NCBI GenBank assembly: GCA_031553435.1 | Contig: JAVBLQ010000056.1 | Location: 1 to 22,863 of the forward strand | DNA: 22,863 nucleotides | Reading direction: 5' to 3' | DNA from: JAVBLQ01 sp031553435 | GTDB taxonomy: Bacteria; Bacteroidota; Bacteroidia; Bacteroidales; Azobacteroidaceae | Part shown: positions 6,746 through 13,558 of the stretch, in pieces | Layout: each line of letters opens with the position of its first letter | Numbering within the stretch: position 1 is the first letter of the stretch | The notes under the pieces: model-generated | Database searches by the model: none | Told to the model about the DNA's origin: nothing | What the model saw: the letters and a program-made list of their open reading frames with translations, nothing else | Position numbers and translations under genes: made by a program

Positions 6746-8452
6746 TTAATTAGTTTTATAATACCCCAAATCTTCCATACTGAAATTGGAAATAAAATCT
6801 TTGATTTTATTGACTTCCGATTTTCCGTAGTTGATATAAACTTCTGCCGATCTTCTGAATTCAGGATTCCGGTTGGTATCGTGCAACAACAAATATCCAA
6901 GAACGATATGTCCTGCTGTTTCAACTAAGCGACGAGCGTGGAAATCCAGGTATTCATTGTCTTTTGTTTCCAGAATTTGATTAAGCATCGATTCGTAAAT
7001 GCCGGTCATGGCAATCAAATCTTTTTTCATCGGATCTAATTCAGGAGCAACGGGTGCGCTTTCGTATTCTTTTATCTGAGAAAGATAAGTACCCGTGGTT
7101 ACGTGACGTATGGCTGCTACAACCTGTAATTGGGTTGTTCCTTCGTAGATATTTGTGATACGGGCATCACGATAAATGCGTTCACAAGGATAATCTTTCA
7201 TGAAACCGGAACCTCCGTGAATCTGGATAGTATCGTAAGCATTTTGATTACAATATTCTGTAGTCATTGCTTTGCCAAGAGGAGTAAAGGCATCAGCCAG
7301 TTTCTTGTATTTTTTCAGTTCTTCTTTTTCTTCTTTTTCCAGTTTGCGTTCTTTTTCGATATCTTCCAATGCCTTGTAAATATCCACAAAACGGGCAGTT
7401 TCATAAAGCATTGTTCTGGAAGCATCTGTTTTTGCCTTGATATTAGCAATCATTTCGTAAACAGCCGGAAATTCTATGATAGCTTTGCCGAATTGTTTGC
7501 GATCTTTTGCATAAGCAACAGCTTCACGATAAGCAGCTTCCGAAAGGCCTGTGGCTTGAGCCATGATTCCGAGGCGGGCGCCGTTCATCAAAGACATTAC
7601 GTATTTGATCAGTCCTAGTTTACGTTCGCCGCAAAGTTCGGCTTTTGCATTTTTGAAAGTAAGTTCGCAAGTCGGAGAACCTTTGATACCCATTTTATTT
7701 TCAATGCGACGTACATTTACTCCACCATCTTTTTTATCGTAAATGAACATGGAAAGTCCGCGACCATCTTTAGTTCCATCTTCCGAACGTGCAAGTACAA
7801 GGTGAACATCCGAATCTCCATTGGTAATGAATCGTTTTACTCCATTCAGGTACCAGCATTTATCTTTTTCACTATAAGATGCACGAAGCATCACGGCTTG
7901 TAAATCGGATCCTGCATCAGGCTCAGTCAAGTCCATAGACATGGTTGCTCCTGCACATATGCGAGGAATATAGCGGCTATGTTGGTCTGCATTTCCAAAT
8001 TCATAAAGTGTTTCGGCGCAATCCTGCAATGCCCAAAGGTTACAGAATCCGGCATCTGCACGCGATACCATATCCGAAGCCATGATAAAACCTACCATCG
8101 GGAAGTTCAATCCGTTGTAACGGCGAGGCATGGAAATACCCATCAATCCGGCTTGTGCACAGGCATCCAGGTTTTGTTGAGTTCCTGCGGCATATTTTAC
8201 ACGGTTATTGATAACCTGTGGACCTTCATGGTCAACGCTTTCGGCATTGGGACCAATGATATCTCCGCAGATTTCGCCTACTATTTCCAATACTTTTTCA
8301 TAGCTGTCCATTGCATCTTCGAAATCAATGGGAGCGTAATCGTATTTATCTTTGTCTGTATAATTTTTTTCTTTCAACTCCACTATTCTTTTCATCAACG
8401 GATGATTCAAGTGGTGTTTTAATGACGGATTATCTGAAAAAAAGTTTGCCAT
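6746..8452 (-). CDS. Acyl-CoA dehydrogenase family flavoprotein
   Basis: A 568-residue FAD enzyme that oxidises an acyl-CoA to the 2-enoyl-CoA and passes electrons to an electron-transfer flavoprotein. Recognisable parts are the N-terminal helical domain, the middle-domain FAD/substrate loop MSMDLTEPDAGSD (about 171-183), the motif DRKQFGKAI in the C-terminal helical domain, and IHGGSGFMKDYPCERIYRD. The latter leads into YEGTTQ with Glu437 as the expected catalytic base. About 120 extra residues follow and fit the Acyl-CoA_dh_C extension, so it is longer than the classical 380-residue enzymes. A highly charged stretch lies at 361-385. It is the last gene of the etfB-etfA-YcxB-dehydrogenase run, 28 nt after the YcxB gene. 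Chain-length specificity cannot be read from the sequence. Confidence 0.93.
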   Translation of the reverse strand: MANFFSDNPSLKHHLNHPLMKRIVELKEKNYTDKDKYDYAPIDFEDAMDSYEKVLEIVGEICGDIIGPNAESVDHEGPQVINNRVKYAAGTQQNLDACAQAGLMGISMPRRYNGLNFPMVGFIMASDMVSRADAGFCNLWALQDCAETLYEFGNADQHSRYIPRICAGATMSMDLTEPDAGSDLQAVMLRASYSEKDKCWYLNGVKRFITNGDSDVHLVLARSEDGTKDGRGLSMFIYDKKDGGVNVRRIENKMGIKGSPTCELTFKNAKAELCGERKLGLIKYVMSLMNGARLGIMAQATGLSEAAYREAVAYAKDRKQFGKAIIEFPAVYEMIANIKAKTDASRTMLYETARFVDIYKALEDIEKERKLEKEEKEELKKYKKLADAFTPLGKAMTTEYCNQNAYDTIQIHGGSGFMKDYPCERIYRDARITNIYEGTTQLQVVAAIRHVTTGTYLSQIKEYESAPVAPELDPMKKDLIAMTGIYESMLNQILETKDNEYLDFHARRLVETAGHIVLGYLLLHDTNRNPEFRRSAEVYINYGKSEVNKIKDFISNFSMEDLGYYKTN

Positions 8453-8480
8453 TATTGTTTGTTTTAAAACTTCACGTTAT

Positions 8481-8993
8481 TCATATTTCTGAAAAATAAT
8501 TTCTCAACATTCCATCCACATCTACTTCTTCCGATTTAATTTTTTGTTTCGGAATAATATAAACTACACCTTTTCTGGAATACAGGAAAAAATAGTCCTT
8601 GATTTCTTCATATTTTTCCAATTCACTGAAAGGTAATGTTTTATTAGATGATAATGTGCTGATTTCTATTTCTTTGTCATTAAAAGTCATTTGCCGTATG
8701 CCAAAGGCTTCCGGATTCTTAACTTTTATCGCAAGTCCCCTTTGTCGCAATGATTCTTTTGATTTTTTCTTCACAAAGAAAATATACAGAATGGTGATCA
8801 GTATAAAACATGAAAAGACCGTAAATATCGAAACATTTTGATAAGAAAGATATATCGCATTGATGATAATAAGTACTATTGCAGTAATAAAAAGCAAAGG
8901 CATCAATGCTTTATACAAAGGAATCTTTTTTCCACGGTAATACTCCTGGAAAACCATCCAGTCTTCAACTTCCAGATCAAAAGATATTTTCAT
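8481..8993 (-). CDS. YcxB-like small membrane protein
   Basis: A 170-residue protein with a short N-terminal domain (MKISFDLEVEDWMVFQEYY), two transmembrane helices at about 29-50 and 53-73, a basic KKKSKES stop-transfer, and a C-terminal cytosolic beta-rich domain. The C-terminal pattern (IRQMTFNDKEIEIST, LPFSELEKYEEIKDYFFLYS, VVYIIPKQKI) is that of YcxB-like proteins, whose function is unknown. It sits between etfA and the acyl-CoA dehydrogenase gene in the same direction, 28 nt before the latter. Whether it has any role in the electron-transfer pathway is not known. The gap to etfA (8994-9074) is filled by a heptamer array. Confidence 0.75.
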   Translation of the reverse strand: MKISFDLEVEDWMVFQEYYRGKKIPLYKALMPLLFITAIVLIIINAIYLSYQNVSIFTVFSCFILITILYIFFVKKKSKESLRQRGLAIKVKNPEAFGIRQMTFNDKEIEISTLSSNKTLPFSELEKYEEIKDYFFLYSRKGVVYIIPKQKIKSEEVDVDGMLRNYFSEI

Positions 8994-9002
8994 GTTTTTT
9001 TT

Positions 9003-9078
9003 AGTTACGAGTTACAAGTTACAGGTTACAAGTTACAGGTTACGAGGTTTGTCACTTCGTCACCCGCCACTTTGTCAC
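9003..9078. repeat. Direct heptamer array between etfA and the YcxB-like gene
   Basis: Six consecutive 7-nt units run from 9003 to 9044: AGTTACG, AGTTACA, AGTTACA, GGTTACA, AGTTACA, GGTTACG. They are followed by a second array built on GTCAC/GCCAC at 9051, 9059, 9066 and 9074 (period 7 to 8). The etfA stop codon (minus-strand TGA, 9075-9077) lies inside the last unit. Unlike most arrays in the window it is not folded into an inverted repeat. Confidence 0.85.
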
Positions 9079-10094
9079 TTGCTGTTTTTCTTATAATACT
9101 TGATCATTTTAGGAATCACGGTTTCCACATCTCCGGTAATCACATAATCAGCAACGGAATTGATGGGAGCGTAAGGATCATTGTTAATGGAAATGATCAT
9201 CGCTGATTCCTGCATTCCTGCAATGTGCTGGATTTGTCCGGATATTCCACAAGCGATATATAATTTGGGACGTACGGTGACTCCTGTTTGACCGATTTGA
9301 CGCTCATGTTCTGCAAATCCGGCATCGACGGCTGCGCGAGAAGCCCCGACTTCAGCTCCGATTGTATTCGCCAGATTATACAATAACTGGAAGTTTTCTT
9401 TGGATCCCATTCCATATCCTCCGGCAACAATGATCGGAGAAGATTTGATATTTACTTTCGATTGTTCTACCTGGCGTTCAATAATTTTGATAACGAAATC
9501 CGCATCGGATGCATATTTGGAGACATCGTATTTTACAGTTTCTCCTTTATAATTTACATCATAGATTTCTTTTTTCATTACGCCTTCGCGAACAGTTGCC
9601 ATTTGGGGACGGCAATCTGGATTGATAATTGTTGCAACAATATTTCCTCCGAAAGCGGGTCGGATTTGATATAATAGATCTTTGTAAATTTTATTTTCCT
9701 TTTTTTCCTCATGATCGCCGATTTCGAGAGAAGTACAATCGGCAGTCAATCCGCTTCCCAATGCAGAAGAAACACGAGGGCCAAGGTCACGCCCGATTCC
9801 GGTAGCGCCCATTAAAGCGATCTGGGGTTTTTCTTCAGCAAAAAGTTTAACCAAAATAGAAGTATGGGGAAGCGTTGTATAAGGATACAATTTTTCGTTG
9901 TCGAAAACATGCAGCTTATCTACTCCGTAAGGAAAAATCTGAGCGCCGATGCCATCCAATTGACTTCCTATGGCAACAGCTTCGAGTTGGCATTTCAATT
10001 GATTGGCGAGTGAGCGACCTTTGGTAAGTAATTCAAGACTAACATCTTGCACAGTGCTATTTTCTAATTCGAGATATACAAACAGATTATTCAT
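9075..10094 (-). CDS. etfA: Electron transfer flavoprotein subunit alpha
   Basis: A 339-residue FAD-binding subunit of the EtfAB heterodimer, which takes electrons from acyl-CoA dehydrogenases and hands them on to the respiratory chain or another acceptor. The N-terminal half is the adenine-nucleotide-hydrolase-like fold (KPQIALMGATGIGRDLGPRV). The C-terminal FAD domain shows the ETF-alpha signature LYIACGISGQIQHIAGM, followed by INNDPYAPINSVADY, and VGASRAAVDAGFAEHERQIG upstream of it. It starts only 4 nt after the etfB stop, so the two are translated from one message. Length is normal for the family. Its stop codon falls in a repeat unit. I cannot decide by eye whether this ETF is bifurcating. 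Confidence 0.96.
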   Translation of the reverse strand: MNNLFVYLELENSTVQDVSLELLTKGRSLANQLKCQLEAVAIGSQLDGIGAQIFPYGVDKLHVFDNEKLYPYTTLPHTSILVKLFAEEKPQIALMGATGIGRDLGPRVSSALGSGLTADCTSLEIGDHEEKKENKIYKDLLYQIRPAFGGNIVATIINPDCRPQMATVREGVMKKEIYDVNYKGETVKYDVSKYASDADFVIKIIERQVEQSKVNIKSSPIIVAGGYGMGSKENFQLLYNLANTIGAEVGASRAAVDAGFAEHERQIGQTGVTVRPKLYIACGISGQIQHIAGMQESAMIISINNDPYAPINSVADYVITGDVETVIPKMIKYYKKNSK

Positions 10095-10098
10095 TGTC

Positions 10099-10971
10099 TT
10101 AGCCGATTGTGTGATTAGTGATTAATTCTACCATTAATTCTTCGATATCCACATCTGAAGAATCAAGGGTTTTACTCTCTTTTGCCTGAAATACGACATT
10201 GTCGATTTTCTTTACTTTGGTGGGCGACCCGGATAATCCGCATTGTACCACATCGGCATTAACATCAGCTACGCTCCATTCTTCCAGATTGAGATAAGGA
10301 CGAATGCTGTATAAATCTTCATAATCAACATCTTCAGCTTGTTTTTCGGTGATTGTGCGTGCGTGTTTGTATTTCTGTAACAATTTGGCATTTCTCGGGC
10401 GACATTCGGGAGCTGATCCGTTAACAGTCAGCAAGATGGGAAGTTTACCTTCTACTACTTCAAAACCTCTTTCCAAGCGGCGTTTGATTTTGATTTTTCC
10501 TTTTTCGACCGACAAAATTTCTTCTGTATAAGTGATTTGAGGAATTCCTATTTTTTCAGCAACCTGAGGACCTACCTGAGCGGTATCTCCATCAATAGCC
10601 TGACGACCGGAAATGATAACGTCGAATTTACCGATTTTGCGGACTGCCATAGATAGCGCATAACTTGTGGCCAGTGTATCGGCTCCGGCAAAAGCTCTGT
10701 CAGTTAATAAATAACCATTGTCGGCTCCACGATATAAACCTTCACGAATAATTTCGGCGGCACGTCCCGGCCCCATTGTGAGTAGTGTTACCGTAGATCC
10801 CGGATATTGGTCTTTCAAACGTAATGCTTGTTCCAAAGCGTTTAGGTCTTCCGGATTGAATATGGCAGGTAAAGCGGCGCGATTTACTGTGCCATCGGCC
10901 TTCATAGCGTCTTTGCCAACATTACGGGTATCAGGAACTTGTTTTGCGAGTACAATAATTTTTAATGTCAT
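10099..10971 (-). CDS. etfB: Electron transfer flavoprotein subunit beta
   Basis: A 290-residue AMP/ADP-binding partner of EtfA. Visible family blocks are IIVLAKQVPDTRNV at the N-terminus, NPEDLNALEQALRLKD (the region that includes the partner-recognition loop), VTLLTMGPGRAAEIIREGL, and DVIISGRQAIDGDTAQVGPQ, the nucleotide-binding motif. It is somewhat longer than the roughly 255-residue classical subunit, as often in anaerobes. It is the first gene of the minus-strand run etfB, etfA, YcxB-like, acyl-CoA dehydrogenase, and has a -7 promoter element about 50 nt upstream. The presence of a dehydrogenase in the same run suggests this is its dedicated electron acceptor. Confidence 0.96.
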   Translation of the reverse strand: MTLKIIVLAKQVPDTRNVGKDAMKADGTVNRAALPAIFNPEDLNALEQALRLKDQYPGSTVTLLTMGPGRAAEIIREGLYRGADNGYLLTDRAFAGADTLATSYALSMAVRKIGKFDVIISGRQAIDGDTAQVGPQVAEKIGIPQITYTEEILSVEKGKIKIKRRLERGFEVVEGKLPILLTVNGSAPECRPRNAKLLQKYKHARTITEKQAEDVDYEDLYSIRPYLNLEEWSVADVNADVVQCGLSGSPTKVKKIDNVVFQAKESKTLDSSDVDIEELMVELITNHTIG

Positions 10972-11021
10972 TTCTATGATATTAGTTTAAAATGAATAAC
11001 ATTGAATTTATTATGAAGAGA

Positions 11022-11029
11022 CAAAAATA
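11022..11029 (-). promoter_or_regulatory. Candidate -7 element of the etfBA operon promoter
   Basis: On the minus strand TATTTTTG matches TAnnTTTG, 50 nt upstream of the etfB ATG. A TTTG at 11045-11042 is too close (12 nt) to be a normal -33 element, so support is partial. Confidence 0.4.
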
Positions 11030-11109
11030 ATATTTTTATTTCAAAAAAAGCGAAAAGAGGCGAAGGGAATTTGTTTTTCAAAAGAGAAGGTTAAAGCGCT
11101 TATAAAAAC

Positions 11110-11144
11110 AAAAAGTCATGAAAGAAATACCTTCATGACTTTTT
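11110..11144 (-). terminator. Intrinsic terminator of the small lipoprotein gene
   Basis: AAAAAGTCATGAA (11110-11122) and TTCATGACTTTTT (11132-11144) form a perfect 13-bp stem around a 9-nt loop, 25 nt after the lipoprotein stop. Read on the minus strand the stem runs into TTTTTGTTTTT. The mirror-image T run on the other strand might also stop plus-strand transcripts. Confidence 0.85.
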
Positions 11145-11169
11145 ATTAAATATTTTGATTGACCCTTAA

Positions 11170-11568
11170 TTATTGTTTTGGAGTCATTTTTTGAACAGCT
11201 TCAGCATATTTTTGACCTATTTCCTGGAATTTTTTCATTTGTTCAGGAGTGAAGTTAGGCATGAATTTTTGAGCATCTGCAGCTATTTTTTGAGCTTGTT
11301 CTGAATATTTTGCATATTCTTGAGTAGCAGCAGCGTCGCCTTTAGCAACTTTTTCCATAACCGGAATCATGTCATTCATGAGTTTTTCATAATTAGCGAT
11401 GAATTCGTCAGCATTAGCAGCTTCTCCGGCAGGAGCAGCAGGAGCTTCTTCTTTCACTTCTTGTTTAGCTTCATCTTGTGCAGGAGTTTCTTCTTTTTTT
11501 GTACTGTTACAAGCAGCGAATGATACCATCATAGCTACTGCGAAAAGAATCATTGAAATTTTTTTCAT
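11170..11568 (-). CDS. Small Ala/Glu/Lys-rich lipoprotein of unknown function
   Basis: A 132-residue predicted lipoprotein. The signal peptide MKKISMILFAVAMMVSFAAC ends in a lipobox with Cys20 as the acylated residue. A low-complexity Glu/Ala/Pro/Lys linker spans residues 21-50. A helical, charged domain follows (DEFIANYEKLMNDMIPVMEK, KYSEQAQKIAADAQKF, FTPEQMKKFQEIGQKYAEA). I do not recognise a named family; similar small lipoproteins with one helical domain occur widely in Bacteroidales. It is a single-gene unit with its own promoter candidate (11642-11671) and a strong terminator, which suggests it is well expressed. The lipid anchor would place it in the inner or outer membrane facing the periplasm, or on the surface. 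Confidence 0.8.
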   Translation of the reverse strand: MKKISMILFAVAMMVSFAACNSTKKEETPAQDEAKQEVKEEAPAAPAGEAANADEFIANYEKLMNDMIPVMEKVAKGDAAATQEYAKYSEQAQKIAADAQKFMPNFTPEQMKKFQEIGQKYAEAVQKMTPKQ

Positions 11569-11641
11569 TTTGATAGAAATTAAAATTATAAATAATCAAG
11601 TAAAAAATATTTAAAGTTTAGAGTTGTTTAATAAAACGCGA

Positions 11642-11671
11642 CAAAATTAATAATTATTAAAATAAAACAAA
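11642..11671 (-). promoter_or_regulatory. Bacteroidetes-type promoter of the lipoprotein gene
   Basis: On the minus strand TTTG (11671-11668), an 18-nt spacer and TAATTTTG (11649-11642) match both the -33 and -7 elements of the Bacteroidetes primary promoter. Transcription would start near 11635, giving a leader of about 65 nt. Confidence 0.65.
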
Positions 11672-11698
11672 ACTTTAGAGATGAAAATATTTATTTTT

Positions 11699-12127
11699 TT
11701 ATAAATTTGTCCAACTTCCGTTTTTATATACTTCGAATTTACTGCTTTGTGTATTATAGCGTAACATTCCTTCTACTGGTGATGTGGGACGATCGGCATC
11801 CGTACCGACCGGAACCAAGATAGCTCCTTTGTTGTTTTCTCCCTGTGAAATTACAAGGTTGCTCCATTGTGGAGAAGTAGTAGAGCCTGTATTTACTTGT
11901 AAAAGATTAACGTCTGTGTTGTAAACGATTAATCCTGTAGCCGGATTGGCGATTGCATTGATTTGTGCAGTTGTCAAACGTGAAATCAAGAAACCTTTAT
12001 TTGTGCTTTCCAATTCTAAAACGCTGGAAGGATCGGGATTTTCCGAATTATCTCCTATTTTTACCTGAGCTTGTGCTGCTGTGGGTAAAAGCATTAATGA
12101 AAATAAAAGGATAATTAAATTTTTCAT
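11699..12127 (-). CDS. Exported protein with two RYN...W..L repeat modules
   Basis: A 142-residue secreted protein of unknown function. The signal peptide spans 1-20 (ends AQA). The stretch IGDNSENPDPSSVLELESTN and the following GFLISRLTTAQINAI is a common opening of Bacteroidetes surface and tail-fibre-like proteins. Two short modules follow: GLIVYNTDVNLLQV to WSNL at about 65-91, and GMLRYNTQSSKFEVYKNGSW to the C-terminal L at 120-142. The neighbouring upstream gene product ends in the same module. It is 25 nt downstream of that gene on the minus strand, so the two are probably one transcript. The protein may be a small adhesin or fibre subunit; this is inference from the module only. Confidence 0.7.
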   Translation of the reverse strand: MKNLIILLFSLMLLPTAAQAQVKIGDNSENPDPSSVLELESTNKGFLISRLTTAQINAIANPATGLIVYNTDVNLLQVNTGSTTSPQWSNLVISQGENNKGAILVPVGTDADRPTSPVEGMLRYNTQSSKFEVYKNGSWTNL

Positions 12128-12152
12128 ATCTGATTTTTTAATTTACAAATTA

Positions 12153-13235
12153 TTACTGTTTTACATCAAGAGGAATCCAGTAAAGGCCATTATATCCTTC
12201 TAAATGATTTCTTTCGGAATTATAACGAATGCTTCCCTGTATTCCACTTCCGGCGGTTCCGGTTGTTATCTTTGTTTTATCGGATGCGTTATAGCTTATA
12301 TCAAAGTTTTTTACTTTTGCATCATATTTAATGGTGATAAAAAGGACCGTACGTGAAAAATACTCATTGGATATGAATCCTGTAAATGGATTTTCTCCAA
12401 AACAAATGCCTTCAACTTGTCCGTATTTAGTGGCATCCCCAAGTTCTTTTGAAAAAGCGGAACCTGTGGACATATCGTCTCCCTGGAAACCGGAATACAC
12501 TCTGACATAATGATCACCTGTGCCTTGATCCTGATATCCGATCAAAGCTACTTGATTGATTCCTGCGTTATCTGCTCCGGTTACTAAAAAATCAATATTA
12601 TTATGACGTTTGAAAAGTTTTGCCGGATATTTATTTCCTTGTAGTTCAGGAAAATTGGGTAACAGATATTCAGTAGTTCCATAACCTGCAGAAGCGCTTG
12701 TCCAATCTTTTGTAAATAAATGAATAATATCATTTCTTATGGTAATAGCTTCACAATCATAAGGGGTATTATTGCCGGTTGTAGGAGTCGGATTCAATCC
12801 TTGTTCCGGATAATAAAAGCGAATGGTTTGTATTTTATTAAAAGGGATGGTAGCATCTCCTGTTAAAGGAATGTCGTCTAAATTGATTTTATGAATGGCT
12901 AAATCGGTTCGGGCGCCATTTCCATTGTTTCCGGTATCCGCTATATACAAATAGTAACCATCTGCGGCTAAATCTTCCCAATCTATATTTGTTATTCCTT
13001 GTAAAGTAATTGTCTGGATAATCCCTCCTGTAGTTGGTTCAATTGCATAGATTTTAGGTTCTCCGCCACTATCATTATGCGACCAAAGTTTTCCTCTGCA
13101 ATATTCCAAACCGGAACTTTCATTCAAAACTGTGCTTAAGTTTTTTTCGGCAGGAATTGTGAAACCGGTTGCTTGTGAATATAGATTGCTATATAGAGGT
13201 AATAAAAAGCATAAAACCTTGAATATTAATTTCAT
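12153..13235 (-). CDS. Exported beta-propeller-like protein with C-terminal RYN...W..L module
   Basis: A 360-residue secreted protein of unknown function. Residues 1-20 are a signal peptide. The body has the look of a beta-propeller or related beta-rich repeat protein: repeated short strands with blocks such as ESSGLEYCRGKLWSHNDSGG, ITNIDWEDLAADGYYLYIAD, YDCEAITIRNDIIHLFTKDW and QVEGICFGENPFTGFISNEY. Residues 334-356 (GSIRYNSERNHLEGYNGLYW, then IPL) are the same module that appears in the 11699-12127 product, apparently joined to the end of the propeller. No T9SS sorting domain or barrel is seen. It is the first gene of the two-gene run; no convincing promoter was found in front of it. Confidence 0.72.
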   Translation of the reverse strand: MKLIFKVLCFLLPLYSNLYSQATGFTIPAEKNLSTVLNESSGLEYCRGKLWSHNDSGGEPKIYAIEPTTGGIIQTITLQGITNIDWEDLAADGYYLYIADTGNNGNGARTDLAIHKINLDDIPLTGDATIPFNKIQTIRFYYPEQGLNPTPTTGNNTPYDCEAITIRNDIIHLFTKDWTSASAGYGTTEYLLPNFPELQGNKYPAKLFKRHNNIDFLVTGADNAGINQVALIGYQDQGTGDHYVRVYSGFQGDDMSTGSAFSKELGDATKYGQVEGICFGENPFTGFISNEYFSRTVLFITIKYDAKVKNFDISYNASDKTKITTGTAGSGIQGSIRYNSERNHLEGYNGLYWIPLDVKQ

Positions 13236-13333
13236 TACGCTATAGGTCTGAAAATTAAGGATTAAATTTGGTCACAAAGTAAACAATTTTCGAAGATAAT
13301 TGTTTAATCTGTATATGTTAAATTTGTTTATTA

Positions 13334-13361
13334 AGTTAAAAGGTAAAAACTAAAAGGCTGA
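13334..13361. repeat. Heptamer array AGTTAAA/AGGTAAA/AACTAAA/AGGCTGA
   Basis: Four consecutive 7-nt units in the 323-bp gene-free stretch between the propeller gene and katA. It is a direct array that immediately precedes two different inverted repeats. No open reading frame or RNA gene is visible in the stretch. Confidence 0.55.
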
Positions 13362-13369
13362 TTAGAATA

Positions 13370-13391
13370 TTCATATTGAAATCAATATGAA
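13370..13391. repeat. 22-nt palindrome upstream of katA
   Basis: TTCATATTGA (13370-13379) and TCAATATGAA (13382-13391) are perfectly complementary with a 2-nt centre. The near absence of a loop suits a dimeric protein-binding operator better than a hairpin. It lies about 170 nt before the katA start, so an operator role is only a possibility. Confidence 0.5.
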
Positions 13392-13393
13392 CA

Positions 13394-13498
13394 TTTTTGG
13401 GTGCACGGTACGCGGTGCACGGTGCACGAATTGCTTACGCCTGATAGTGCACTACATCTGATAAACCGACCGTGCACCGTGTACCGTGCACCCAAAAA
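13394..13498. repeat. GC-rich inverted repeat made of GGTGCAC heptamers
   Basis: The arms 13394-13422 and 13470-13498 are complementary over 29 bp with one G-T position, around a 47-nt spacer that holds two more GTGCAC sites. The left arm reads GGTGCAC, GGTACGC, GGTGCAC, GGTGCAC from 13400. The right arm is its complement. The composition contrasts sharply with the AT-rich surroundings. It lies 60 nt before the katA start and could form a large hairpin in a katA leader if transcription begins upstream. Confidence 0.88.
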
Positions 13499-13558
13499 CA
13501 TTCAATTAGGTCACACTTTGAAAATCAAACAATTTCTTAATCATTAAATAAAATAATC

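Noticed and set aside
7130..7618. Plus-strand frame of 162 codons rich in Phe, and a second of 147 codons at 7979-8422
   Set aside because: Both are fully antisense to the well-supported acyl-CoA dehydrogenase; their composition (runs of Phe, Cys and Ser) is what antisense reading of Lys/Glu-rich coding DNA gives.
9003..9078. Possible CRISPR array
   Set aside because: Units are 7 nt with no spacers of 30 nt or so, and no cas genes are in the window.
11041..11066. Further heptamer array in AAAGCGAAAAGAGGCGAAGG
   Set aside because: The spacing of the GCGAA copies is 9 or 10, not 7, so it does not belong to the family.
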